Shown piece after piece: positions 53,159 through 60,562 of a stretch of DNA of 64,000 nucleotides. Origin of the DNA: Spirochaetota bacterium (GTDB lineage Bacteria > Spirochaetota > Spirochaetia > Treponematales > Treponemataceae); contig JAEWMY010000007.1 in the NCBI GenBank assembly GCA_023393015.1, positions 1-64,000 of the forward strand. Reading direction: 5' to 3'. Numbering within the stretch: the first letter of the stretch is position 1; every line of letters starts with the position of its first letter. The translations under genes were made by a program, and so were the position numbers. Under the pieces are notes generated by a model, which did no database searches, was not told the origin of the DNA, and saw only the letters and a list, made by a program, of their open reading frames with translations.

Positions 53159-54175
53159 TTAATCCTCCCGTCGTTGTGAGAATAGCCATGCGAGGTAATT
53201 CTCTACCCGTGGCGCGAAGGCGTCATGCTGGCATCCGTAGTAGTATACGGACTGGCGTACCCGAAGCTTTCCCGCGACCGTCAGATCGCGGACTTGCGCG
53301 TACAGCGGAACGACGTTACCCGTATTCCAATCCGTCCGGTCCTGCAGGCATACGGTATACGAATCGTATGTTTCCCCGTCGACGTCGTACGAACCGCCCG
53401 ACCCGAGTTGGGTCGCCGCCATCGGGGATACGTGAAGCGATTTCGTCTCGACCGCTCCGTGCGGTTGGAGCGCTGTCTTGAGGTTCGCGTATGATTCGTC
53501 GGAACGGTTGACGGGACCCTGTCCGCTTCCGTCCCGCGTTCCGTCTTCGGCTCCTACATGCATCCAGATGACATTCCGCGCGAGGCCCTCGTAATTGATG
53601 TCCGGATCGAGATTGTTCCCGGAGCAACGCGATATCGCCGCGAAGGAAACTCCGTGTCCGTTGTAGAGGTGATTCGCGACGTTGAAGCTGCCCGAACCGC
53701 CCATCGACATGCCCGTGAGGTACAGGCGTCGCTCGTCGACGCGGTACGAGGCTATGACGTCCATCAGGAGTTCGGAGGCGTTATCGTTGGTGAAGTAACG
53801 TGGAATCAGGATGAATGCGTCGTCCGTTCCGTCGAGGTCGCGCCGGATGTCCCAGAACATGTCGAAAAGCCCGCACAGGTATTCCACCTGGTCGCCGCCG
53901 CCCATCGCGTGTAGATGGAGAACGAGGGGCCATTCGCGCCCCGGTTGGGACTCGTAGTCAGCCGGTACCTTGATAAGGTAGTCTACGTAACCTCCTCCCT
54001 CAAGCTCGTGGCGGTACATCGAGAATCTTCTTTCCGTCACGCCGTCGTAGGGATGGGTGAGTGGCCGGTCGTCAACGACGCCTGGGCGAGACGTCGCGCC
54101 CGGATCGTCCGATGATCCGGCGCATGAGGAAAACAGCGGGATAAGCAATGCTGCCATATAGGCGATTCTTTTCAT
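53159..54175 (-). CDS. Secreted esterase lipoprotein (CE1/PHB-depolymerase-like)
   Basis: 338 residues. Signal peptide ending LFSSC (Cys18). Alpha/beta hydrolase fold: WPLVLHLHAMGGG (oxyanion strand), nucleophile Ser157 in TGMSMGGSGSF, MHVGAEDGTRD (acid region) and YYYGCQHDAF (catalytic His). The arrangement matches feruloyl or acetyl-xylan esterases of the CE1 kind. It follows the SGNH-CBM9 gene by about 28 bp on the minus strand and probably removes ester groups from the same polysaccharide. Confidence 0.85.
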   Translation of the reverse strand: MKRIAYMAALLIPLFSSCAGSSDDPGATSRPGVVDDRPLTHPYDGVTERRFSMYRHELEGGGYVDYLIKVPADYESQPGREWPLVLHLHAMGGGDQVEYLCGLFDMFWDIRRDLDGTDDAFILIPRYFTNDNASELLMDVIASYRVDERRLYLTGMSMGGSGSFNVANHLYNGHGVSFAAISRCSGNNLDPDINYEGLARNVIWMHVGAEDGTRDGSGQGPVNRSDESYANLKTALQPHGAVETKSLHVSPMAATQLGSGGSYDVDGETYDSYTVCLQDRTDWNTGNVVPLYAQVRDLTVAGKLRVRQSVYYYGCQHDAFAPRVENYLAWLFSQRRED

Positions 54176-54203
54176 GTCGGACCTCTCTTGTATCCTTTGT
54201 CGT

Positions 54204-55760
54204 TCATCGAACCGTCCGCGAATCGAGCGCGCACGTTCCCCATCGGTCGACGCTTTCGGCGATGTTATACATGGCCTTCCAGCTCAGGCGGCAGGAGAGT
54301 ACGGGATCCGATGGCGCGTATTGATCAGTGCCGTTACAGGCCATGTCGAACGCGAAGATCGTACCCGCCGTTCCTTCGACCCCGAGATATCTCCACGGTA
54401 TGGCTAGTTCGGCGCTCCACCCGGGGTACTCCGCGTCGTATGCCTCCGCCTGGAGGATGCCGTCGGCGGGTATCCGGATACCGTCGCGTTCGACCGTGAG
54501 CGCGGCGCTTCCGTAGGTCTTTACGATCCGGAAACGATTCCTTCCCGTCCCCACGAATATCTCGGCCGACTCGTTTTTGATACTCCAGTCCTTTATCTTG
54601 ATACCGACATAGAGTTTCGTGTCGTCCCAGAGGAGTCCGAACCGCGGGACCATTCGCGCTTCTCCCTCGGGGACTTTCACGAGGTAGTATTCCAGCGACC
54701 ATGACGATTCGTCGGGATTCCCGTCGATGTTCGGCGGAGTCGTCGCGTTCAGGGCACGCGCGTCGGCGGAGGCGTACTGTCCGGGGATCTCCGACGGCGG
54801 AGGCGCCGATTGCGGGGTCGTGTATGCCTTGTGAACGCCGGTCTCGTCGGGCATCGCGGTTACGACTTTCCAGATCGCGTCCTGTATATGGTAGACCAGG
54901 AGCGGATCAAGCTCCCCGTAATCATCCGGAACGGGGAGGCCGCGCGGATCCTCCTGGTAGATAACCGAGAAGAAGGTGCTTGCCACGAGATACGATCCCG
55001 CCTTGTTGAGATGTACCGCATCCTCCCAGAAATCGATGATGCCGTGATACCCCGGAATGTCGCCCGCGCGAATACGCCCGTCAAGTTCGGCAAGTACCCA
55101 TCCGTTGGGAATCATGCATATCTGACAATCAGGTCTCGTTTCGCGCAATCCGCTCAGAAGTTGCGTGTAAAAGCTTGCCGACGCGGTAATGTCATACTCG
55201 CGGTCTCCGTAAAAGTCCCCCCACGCCTTCGCGAAATCGAATTCTCCGTTCTCCCACCAGTCCGCTATCTGGGAATAGGGCCATTGCGCGTGAACGTAGA
55301 AAACGCAGTCGCCTGTTCGGCTCCGCGTCATATCCATGAGCGCCTGGCAGGAGGCGATATCCGTAGCCAGGGGTCTGACAAAGGGTTGCAGGGTTACCGC
55401 TTCCCAATCCTTGAATTGAAGGGCGTTCGTGAAATCGTACCCGGTCGTTTCCCAATACTGGTTTTCGTATACGCCGACATGCGGATTTTCCAGGAACAGC
55501 TCGAGGGGTGATCCGGGAACGGTATGGCGAGCCCAGCTGTGTGTATAGGAACGACTTTCCGCGATTTTCTGCAAACCGCGATACTGCACTTGGTCCGTCA
55601 GGCTGTTACCGATCATGTACACCCGCATCTCCTGTTTGACCGGTCGGGTTTGACCTTGTACGATCGCGCTATTCGATCCCGCGCCGGATGAGCCGCAAGA
55701 GGCGTAGATGAAAGAAAAGAACGGTATCGTGCCGATCAAAAGAGAGCGAACAACTTTCAT
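54204..55760 (-). CDS. SGNH hydrolase with CBM9-like domain, lipoprotein
   Basis: 518 residues. Signal peptide ending IYASC (Cys22). Residues about 45-300 are an SGNH/GDSL esterase: GNSLTD with Ser53, the Asn block, and the Asp/His pair in EDAVHLN. Residues about 335-518 resemble a family-9 carbohydrate-binding or DOMON-like module (PNIDGNPDESSW; AEIFVGTGRN; YDAEYPGWSAELAIPW). Probably a polysaccharide deacetylating esterase tethered at the surface. First gene of the four-lipoprotein run and closest to the palindromic operator. Confidence 0.88.
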   Translation of the reverse strand: MKVVRSLLIGTIPFFSFIYASCGSSGAGSNSAIVQGQTRPVKQEMRVYMIGNSLTDQVQYRGLQKIAESRSYTHSWARHTVPGSPLELFLENPHVGVYENQYWETTGYDFTNALQFKDWEAVTLQPFVRPLATDIASCQALMDMTRSRTGDCVFYVHAQWPYSQIADWWENGEFDFAKAWGDFYGDREYDITASASFYTQLLSGLRETRPDCQICMIPNGWVLAELDGRIRAGDIPGYHGIIDFWEDAVHLNKAGSYLVASTFFSVIYQEDPRGLPVPDDYGELDPLLVYHIQDAIWKVVTAMPDETGVHKAYTTPQSAPPPSEIPGQYASADARALNATTPPNIDGNPDESSWSLEYYLVKVPEGEARMVPRFGLLWDDTKLYVGIKIKDWSIKNESAEIFVGTGRNRFRIVKTYGSAALTVERDGIRIPADGILQAEAYDAEYPGWSAELAIPWRYLGVEGTAGTIFAFDMACNGTDQYAPSDPVLSCRLSWKAMYNIAESVDRWGTCALDSRTVR

Positions 55761-55802
55761 GTCAAAAACCTCAATTATGTGGATTCCGCTTGATGAGCGG
55801 GA

Positions 55803-55828
55803 AATATACGTTGAGGTTCGAACCTCAA
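55803..55828 (-). promoter_or_regulatory. Promoter with perfect 18-bp palindromic operator
   Basis: TTGAGGTTCGAACCTCAA (55811-55828) is a perfect palindrome. On the minus strand it is followed two bases later by TATATT (55803-55808), a -10 box about 43 bp before the SGNH gene, so a bound protein would block the promoter. The Shine-Dalgarno of the SGNH gene repeats the half-site TTGAGG. Confidence 0.7.
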
Positions 55829-56009
55829 ACGTCCGTTCTGTTTCGCCATTTTAAGCTCTGTCACTGCAGGATCGTAACGACTACTGTATCTCGTTGCATA
55901 AACCATGTAAGGAAAGAACGAGGCGTTGAGACGAAAGTTTGCTAGGACGATCTTTCATTGACTATCCATATACATGTGATACCATATCGGTGTCGATGGA
56001 GGGAGAATC
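55829..56009. other. Intergenic remainder
   Basis: I see no gene here. The short region holds the upstream parts of divergent promoters for the lipoprotein run and the CoA-binding gene. Confidence 0.4.
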
Positions 56010-56138
56010 ATGAAAGATACATTCGTGTCCGTAATCCGTCGCGCGATTCCCGTCGCCGCGATAAACGGGAAGAAAACCGACATCTACGACTATCCCGTTT
56101 CGACCGGCGTTCGGCAGAGGCGACGATGCGCGTCGTGA
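56010..56138 (+). CDS. Possible small protein overlapping the CoA-binding gene
   Basis: 42 residues (starting MKDTFVSVIRRAIPVAAIN) with a strong GGAGGGAGA ribosome site 4-5 bases before the ATG. It overlaps the start of the CoA-binding gene by 13 bases in another frame. No known family. It could be a leader peptide or the remnant of an N-terminal fusion. Low confidence. Confidence 0.3.
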   Translation: MKDTFVSVIRRAIPVAAINGKKTDIYDYPVSTGVRQRRRCAS

Positions 56139-56485
56139 TTCTCGGTGCGAGCAAGAAGGCGGAGCGGTACTCGAACATGGCCCTCAAGCGACTCGTCGCC
56201 GCGGGTCACGAGGTTTTTCCGGTCAATCCCGCCTTTGACGAGATCGACGGAATCCGCGCGTACCGCGACCTTTCTGCGGTACCGTTACCCGTCGATACGG
56301 TGACCCTCTACGTCGGACCCGAGACCGTGCTCGCCGAGGCCGACGGTATATTCGCGCTGAAACCGCGCCGCGTCATATCGAATCCGGGAACGGAAAACGC
56401 GGAGTTCGCCGCGCGGGCGCGGGCGCTCGGCGTCGACTATCTCGAGGCCTGTACGCTCGTCCTGCTGTCGACCGGTCGGTTCTAG
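56126..56485 (+). CDS. CoA-binding Rossmann protein (YccU-like)
   Basis: 119 residues. RVVILGASKKAERYSNMALKRLVAAGHEVFPVNP is the CoA-binding Rossmann motif, and VISNPGTENAEFAARARALGVDYLEACTLVLL completes the family pattern. Single-domain members of about 120-140 residues bind CoA or acyl-CoA, but their roles are poorly known. The ATG at 56126 is the first start that leaves the Rossmann strand intact; it has a weak AGGCGACG ribosome site. Confidence 0.85.
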   Translation: MRVVILGASKKAERYSNMALKRLVAAGHEVFPVNPAFDEIDGIRAYRDLSAVPLPVDTVTLYVGPETVLAEADGIFALKPRRVISNPGTENAEFAARARALGVDYLEACTLVLLSTGRF

Positions 56486-56498
56486 ATTGGAGGCTTTT

Positions 56499-57413
56499 AT
56501 GAACCCGCGCAAGATCAAGCGAATAGTAACCGGACATCCGGCCGTTGACGGGGCCGGAGTGCGTCTCGTGCGCGTTATCGGCCACGAGACCGTGCGCGAT
56601 TTCGATCCCTTCCTCATGCTGGACGCTTTCGATTCCGTCGATCCCGCGGACTACGTGAAAGGCTTTCCCTGGCACCCGCACCGAGGCATCGAGACGGTCA
56701 CGTATCTCATACGCGGCGACATCGAGCACGGCGACAGCCTCGGAAACAAGGGAAGCATACTCGACGGCGGCTGTCAGTGGATGACGGCCGGCGGCGGGAT
56801 CATCCATCAGGAGATGCCCCGGGCTTCGGAGCGCATGCTCGGCCTCCAGCTCTGGCTCAACCTCCCCGCGAAGGACAAGATGACCGACCCCGCCTACCGC
56901 GATCTCACCGCGGAGAAAATTCCCGTCGTGAACGGGGAGGGCTCCCGCGTGGCCGTGATCGCGGGAGCCTACCAAGGCACCGCCGGCGCCATGCGGGCCG
57001 ACTACGTCGACGCCACCATGCTCGACGTCTCCCTCGAGCCCGGCGCGGGCGTGAACGTTTCCCTTCCGGCGTCCGTCACCGCCTTCGTCTACGTCATCGA
57101 CGGCTCGCTTTCGTTCGACGCCGCGTGCGACGCGATTCCCGACGCGGCCGCTGTCGGCGTTCCGGCCGCGAACGCCGCGCCGCGCGCGTTCCACGACCGC
57201 CGCCGCGCCGTCCTTTTGACCGATGGAGACGCCGTCTGCCTGACCGCGCCCGATTCCTCGTCGGCCCGCTGTGTCCTTTTTTACGGAGCGCCGCTCAAAG
57301 AGCCCGTCGCCTGGGGCGGCCCCATCGTGATGAACACGCAGGCCGAACTCGACCAAGCCTACCGCGACCTCGACGAGAACACGTTTATCAATAAGAACTC
57401 CCGCGGGACGTGA
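56499..57413 (+). CDS. Pirin-family protein
   Basis: 304 residues from the ATG at 56499, with TTGGAGG 5-6 bases upstream. Bicupin fold: FDPFLMLDAF, the metal site FPWHPHRGIETVTYLIRG and GGGIIHQEMP (three His and one Glu), then the second cupin with less conservation. Bacterial pirins bind Fe and act as quercetinase-like dioxygenases or as interaction proteins. It begins 13 bp after the CoA-binding gene and ends overlapping the tetR gene by 26 bp tail to tail. Confidence 0.92.
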   Translation: MNPRKIKRIVTGHPAVDGAGVRLVRVIGHETVRDFDPFLMLDAFDSVDPADYVKGFPWHPHRGIETVTYLIRGDIEHGDSLGNKGSILDGGCQWMTAGGGIIHQEMPRASERMLGLQLWLNLPAKDKMTDPAYRDLTAEKIPVVNGEGSRVAVIAGAYQGTAGAMRADYVDATMLDVSLEPGAGVNVSLPASVTAFVYVIDGSLSFDAACDAIPDAAAVGVPAANAAPRAFHDRRRAVLLTDGDAVCLTAPDSSSARCVLFYGAPLKEPVAWGGPIVMNTQAELDQAYRDLDENTFINKNSRGT

Positions 57414-58068
57414 TCTTCCGCGTTCCCGCGAGCAAGGCCCGCGCGGTATCCGCGATGGCGGCGAAGGCCTTCTTCGCCGGTATCCCGCGCTGAGCGCACA
57501 TCGCCTCTATTATTCCCTCGTTCATGAGAAGGGCGAGTCCGTGGACGTTCGCCCAGACGTTCATCGCGAGGGCTGCCGTTTCGAGCGAGGGGTCAAAGCT
57601 CCCTTCGCGTTGGCACAGCGCGACGCAGGACTCGAGGACGCCGAAGGAGTCGTACTCCTCGGGGATGGCGTGTTTACGGCCCTTCTCGAGCGTAACCATG
57701 GTTTTCATGCCGTGCCGGGAGAACATGAGCGAAAGGTAGACGGCGTTTTCCCGCGCGAACTCGAGATACGCGCGTTCCATCCGGAAGAGGGCGTCGACGG
57801 CGGACCCCGTGCCTTTGCGTGCCGACGTGAGGTACGTCGTCAGGCGGCGATGGCCTTCCATGAGGATTTCCCCGATAAGCTCGTCGCGGTTTTTGAAGTG
57901 GCGGTACGGGGCGGCGTGGCTGACCCCGACGAGGCTCGCGACCTTTCGGAGGGAAAAGCCCTCGATTCCGTCGGCCTCGAGGAGTTTGACGGCGGCGTCG
58001 AGCAATTCGCTTTTAAGCTCGGCGCGGTGATAGCTTGCCGCCCCGACGCCCTTTTTTTTCTCCGGCAT
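57388..58068 (-). CDS. TetR-family repressor
   Basis: 226 residues from the ATG at 58068 (GTG two codons earlier is possible). Helix-turn-helix: ELLDAAVKLLEADGIEGFSLRKVASLVGVSHAAPYRHFKNRDELIGEI. The helical ligand-binding half follows with WANVHGLALLM near the C-terminus, matching the TetR_C_33-like group. It is divergent from two flavoproteins, and two near-identical palindromes lie between. Probably represses both arms and is relieved by an electrophile or quinone-like compound (inference). Confidence 0.92.
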   Translation of the reverse strand: MPEKKKGVGAASYHRAELKSELLDAAVKLLEADGIEGFSLRKVASLVGVSHAAPYRHFKNRDELIGEILMEGHRRLTTYLTSARKGTGSAVDALFRMERAYLEFARENAVYLSLMFSRHGMKTMVTLEKGRKHAIPEEYDSFGVLESCVALCQREGSFDPSLETAALAMNVWANVHGLALLMNEGIIEAMCAQRGIPAKKAFAAIADTARALLAGTRKITSRGSSY

Positions 58069-58086
58069 GAACACAGTATGGATTTA

Positions 58087-58140
58087 GATGTTGACGTTGT
58101 CAACATCCCGTGCTATCCTGATGTTGACAGTGACAACATC
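58087..58140 (+). promoter_or_regulatory. Promoter bracketed by two TetR operators
   Basis: Two inverted repeats with arms GATGTTGAC-N3-GTCAACATC (58087-58107, perfect) and GATGTTGAC-N3-GACAACATC (58120-58140, one pair off), centres 33 bp apart, or three helical turns. Between and within them lie TTGACG (58091-58096) and TATCCT (58114-58119) at 17-bp spacing, facing the flavoprotein genes. Repressor on either site would block the polymerase. Confidence 0.85.
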
Positions 58141-58157
58141 AGAAACGGAGGTGCGCC

Positions 58158-58703
58158 ATGCGCGTGATGATTCTGAACGGGAACCCCGCTCCCTCGGGCT
58201 TTGACGAAAGCGTCGAAACCCTCGCACGCGCCCTGCGGGAACGCGGAGGCGAGGTCGACCACGTGGTTTTGCGCGAGCGCGACGTCAGGCTCTGCGTCGG
58301 CTGTTGGTCCTGTTGGTGGAAGACCCCCGGGCTCTGCGTTCACCGCGACGCGATGGACGACATCCTCCCGAAGATGGTCGAAAGCGATCTCGTGGTCTGG
58401 GCGAGCCCGCTCGTGATGGGCGCGGTCAGTTACCTTCTCAAGGCCGCGCAGGACAGGTTCATCCCCCTCGCGCATCCCTACATCGAGATCTACAAGGGCG
58501 AGTGCCACCACCGTCACCGCTACGCGAGCAACGCCGACGTCGGCCTCTTCGTCGAGGCGGGGCAAGGCGACGGCCCCGAAGACCTCGATATCGCGCGGAA
58601 ATTTTTCGAGCGGTTCACGCTCAATACTAAAACGGCTCTCCGGTTCGTAGCCACGACCGACACGCCCGTCCGGGAGGTATGCGATGAAGCGTTTGCTCGT
58701 TAA
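58158..58703 (+). CDS. NADPH-dependent FMN reductase-like flavoprotein with CxxC motifs
   Basis: 181 residues. RVMILNGNPAPSGFDESVETLARAL is the FMN phosphate loop, and LCVGCWSCWWKTPGLC carries the same cysteine pattern as the fused flavoprotein at 2876-4666. VVWASPLVMGAVSYLLKAAQDRF completes the flavodoxin fold. Ribosome site GGAGG before the ATG. Coupled by a 20-bp overlap to the second flavoprotein and controlled by the TetR operators. The electron partner is unknown. Confidence 0.88.
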   Translation: MRVMILNGNPAPSGFDESVETLARALRERGGEVDHVVLRERDVRLCVGCWSCWWKTPGLCVHRDAMDDILPKMVESDLVVWASPLVMGAVSYLLKAAQDRFIPLAHPYIEIYKGECHHRHRYASNADVGLFVEAGQGDGPEDLDIARKFFERFTLNTKTALRFVATTDTPVREVCDEAFAR

Positions 58704-59367
58704 CGGATCCCCGCGCGGCCGGGAATCGAATTCGAGGCTCCTCCTTTCCTGGATCGCGGAGGGCATGGCCTCCGCCGGCGTCGCCGGAGAGATCGAGACG
58801 ATCGACCTCGCGCGCGCGAACGACCTGCAAGCCCAGCGCGAGGCCTTTCTCGCGGCCGACGAGGTCGTGACGGTCATGCCGCTCTATACCGACTCGATGC
58901 CCGCGCTCGTCAAGCGCTTTATCGACTCGTTCGCCGACGCACCCCGCGCGCGCCTCTCGGGAAAGCGCGTCGCCTTCGTCGTGCAGTCGGGTTTCCCCGA
59001 GAGCAAGCAAGGCGGGACCCTCGCCGCGTATCTCGCGCGTCTTTCGGCGCGGTGCGGCTGGACGCATCTGGGCACCGTCGTCAAGGGCGGCATCGAGGGA
59101 ATCCGCATAATGCCCCCGCTGATGACGAACAAGACGCGCGATCTCTTCCGCTCCGTGGGCGCCTCCGTCGTTCGCGACGGCCGGGTCGACCCCGCCGTCA
59201 TCCGCGCGGCCGCGAGGCCCTACACGCTGAGCCCCCTCGCGCGTTTCTTCTTCCGCCTTCTCGCCCCGACGGGTCTGACGAACATGTACTGGCACATGAA
59301 CATGAAAAAACACGGTGCCTACGAGCGCAGGTTCGACGCCCCCTACGGCGCGCCGTTCAAGGGATAA
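58684..59367 (+). CDS. NADPH-dependent FMN reductase-family protein
   Basis: 227 residues. KRLLVNGSPRGRESNSRLLLSWIAEGM is the FMN loop and VVTVMPLYTDSMPALVKRFIDSFAD the second flavin-contact segment. It lacks the CxxC motif of its partner. The last 60 residues form a basic extension (FFFRLLAPTGLTNMYWHMNMKKHGAYERRFDAPYG). AGGTATGCG stands before the ATG. Second gene of the TetR-controlled pair; its stop lies 4 bp from that of the convergent hydrolase. Confidence 0.85.
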   Translation: MKRLLVNGSPRGRESNSRLLLSWIAEGMASAGVAGEIETIDLARANDLQAQREAFLAADEVVTVMPLYTDSMPALVKRFIDSFADAPRARLSGKRVAFVVQSGFPESKQGGTLAAYLARLSARCGWTHLGTVVKGGIEGIRIMPPLMTNKTRDLFRSVGASVVRDGRVDPAVIRAAARPYTLSPLARFFFRLLAPTGLTNMYWHMNMKKHGAYERRFDAPYGAPFKG

Positions 59368-59371
59368 CCCG

Positions 59372-60355
59372 TTACTCGCGGGACCAGCTTCGTTCGACTA
59401 TGGCGCGCGCTCGATCGCCCGCGGGGCTTTCGTGGCGCAATAGTACGTGCGTTCCTTCGGGTATTGTGATTGCTTCAAGGGAACTCAGTCGTTCGCGCAG
59501 AAACGGGATGTTGTACGCGCCGTCAACGACGGTGTCGTTTTCTCCTTGCATGACGATAAACTCGCCTTCCATCGGCTCCCAGGCATCAAGCGTGCCGACA
59601 AAATCCCTCAGGGCAAAACACCACGAGATGGGCATCTTGTCCGGAGAGAGCGGATCCTTCTTTATCAGCTTGTAGAGCGTCTGATCTTTCGCAATTCCGC
59701 CGACCCTGCGGGGAAGCGTTTTCTTGAAAAGGCTGGCCACGCGCAACGTTGCCATCGACAGCTTCCATCGGTATGAACGCAGGAGCGGCGCCTCCATGAT
59801 GACGAGCTCGAACGGGTTGCCGTTTTGCTGAACGTACATAAGGGCGCTCGTACAGCCGGTCGAATGCGCGATCACGCGCCAGGGCTTCGGCCAGTCCCTC
59901 GAACGCAGGACGCGGTCGAAGGCTTCGCGGTATTCCGCAAAGCTGGCGACGGTGGAGGGGCTACCGCCGGAAAGGCCGTGCCCCGGTAGGTCATAACCCG
60001 CGACAAGCCAGTTGCGGGATACACCGGCCGCCGCGAGGGGTACTCGAAGCGCGGTATGCTCGAGATATCCGTGCAGTAAAAAGAGGGTTCCTGCGCAGGG
60101 AGCGTCCGTTTTCGGCGTGAAGGTATGAAGCGCTATCGCGGGCTCGGTCGACGCGCGCAGTAGTTCCATGCGCCACTCGCCAAGCTCGTCGTTCCATCCG
60201 TAAAATGCGCGGAAATCTGGGGAGTCGGGAGTCCATTCTTTCGGGGTTTCCGGCGACTCCATGGACGCGGCAAGACATGTCGTGAGTAATGGTACGAGCA
60301 ATACGGCAAGGCAAAACCGGATTCGCGCGTGGAGCGTCTTGAACTTGCTTTTCAA
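59372..60355 (-). CDS. Alpha/beta-hydrolase lipoprotein (lysophospholipase-like)
   Basis: 327 residues from TTG at 60355, chosen because GGAG lies 6 bases upstream and the N-terminus then forms a clean lipoprotein signal (basic start, LLVPLLTTC). The ATG at 60394 would add FFF residues encoded by an A11 tract. Fold features: FLLHGYLEHTALR (oxyanion), nucleophile Ser in AHSTGCTSAL, DLPGHGLSGG, acid Asp in MQGENDTVVDG and His in PEGTHVLLRHE. This matches the monoacylglycerol-lipase/lysophospholipase group with AHSTG in place of GHSxG. Probably acts on lipids or esters in the envelope. Confidence 0.82.
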   Translation of the reverse strand: MKSKFKTLHARIRFCLAVLLVPLLTTCLAASMESPETPKEWTPDSPDFRAFYGWNDELGEWRMELLRASTEPAIALHTFTPKTDAPCAGTLFLLHGYLEHTALRVPLAAAGVSRNWLVAGYDLPGHGLSGGSPSTVASFAEYREAFDRVLRSRDWPKPWRVIAHSTGCTSALMYVQQNGNPFELVIMEAPLLRSYRWKLSMATLRVASLFKKTLPRRVGGIAKDQTLYKLIKKDPLSPDKMPISWCFALRDFVGTLDAWEPMEGEFIVMQGENDTVVDGAYNIPFLRERLSSLEAITIPEGTHVLLRHESPAGDRARAIVERSWSRE

Positions 60356-60562
60356 AGTATTCTCCGTCAGTGTTTTAAAAAAAAAAACCGCCATGAACTC
60401 TTTATAATGTGATTCTCCGAGTTTAAAACATTTCAGGCGTTTCGTAAAAGAGAGCGGTGTTGGTTTCGTCCGTCAACCGTGCCTTAAGTAAAAATACCCA
60501 TCCCGGAGTCGGCAATCCGATGGTATACTGGTCGAAATGATTCTTCGGGACCGGATTTACGC

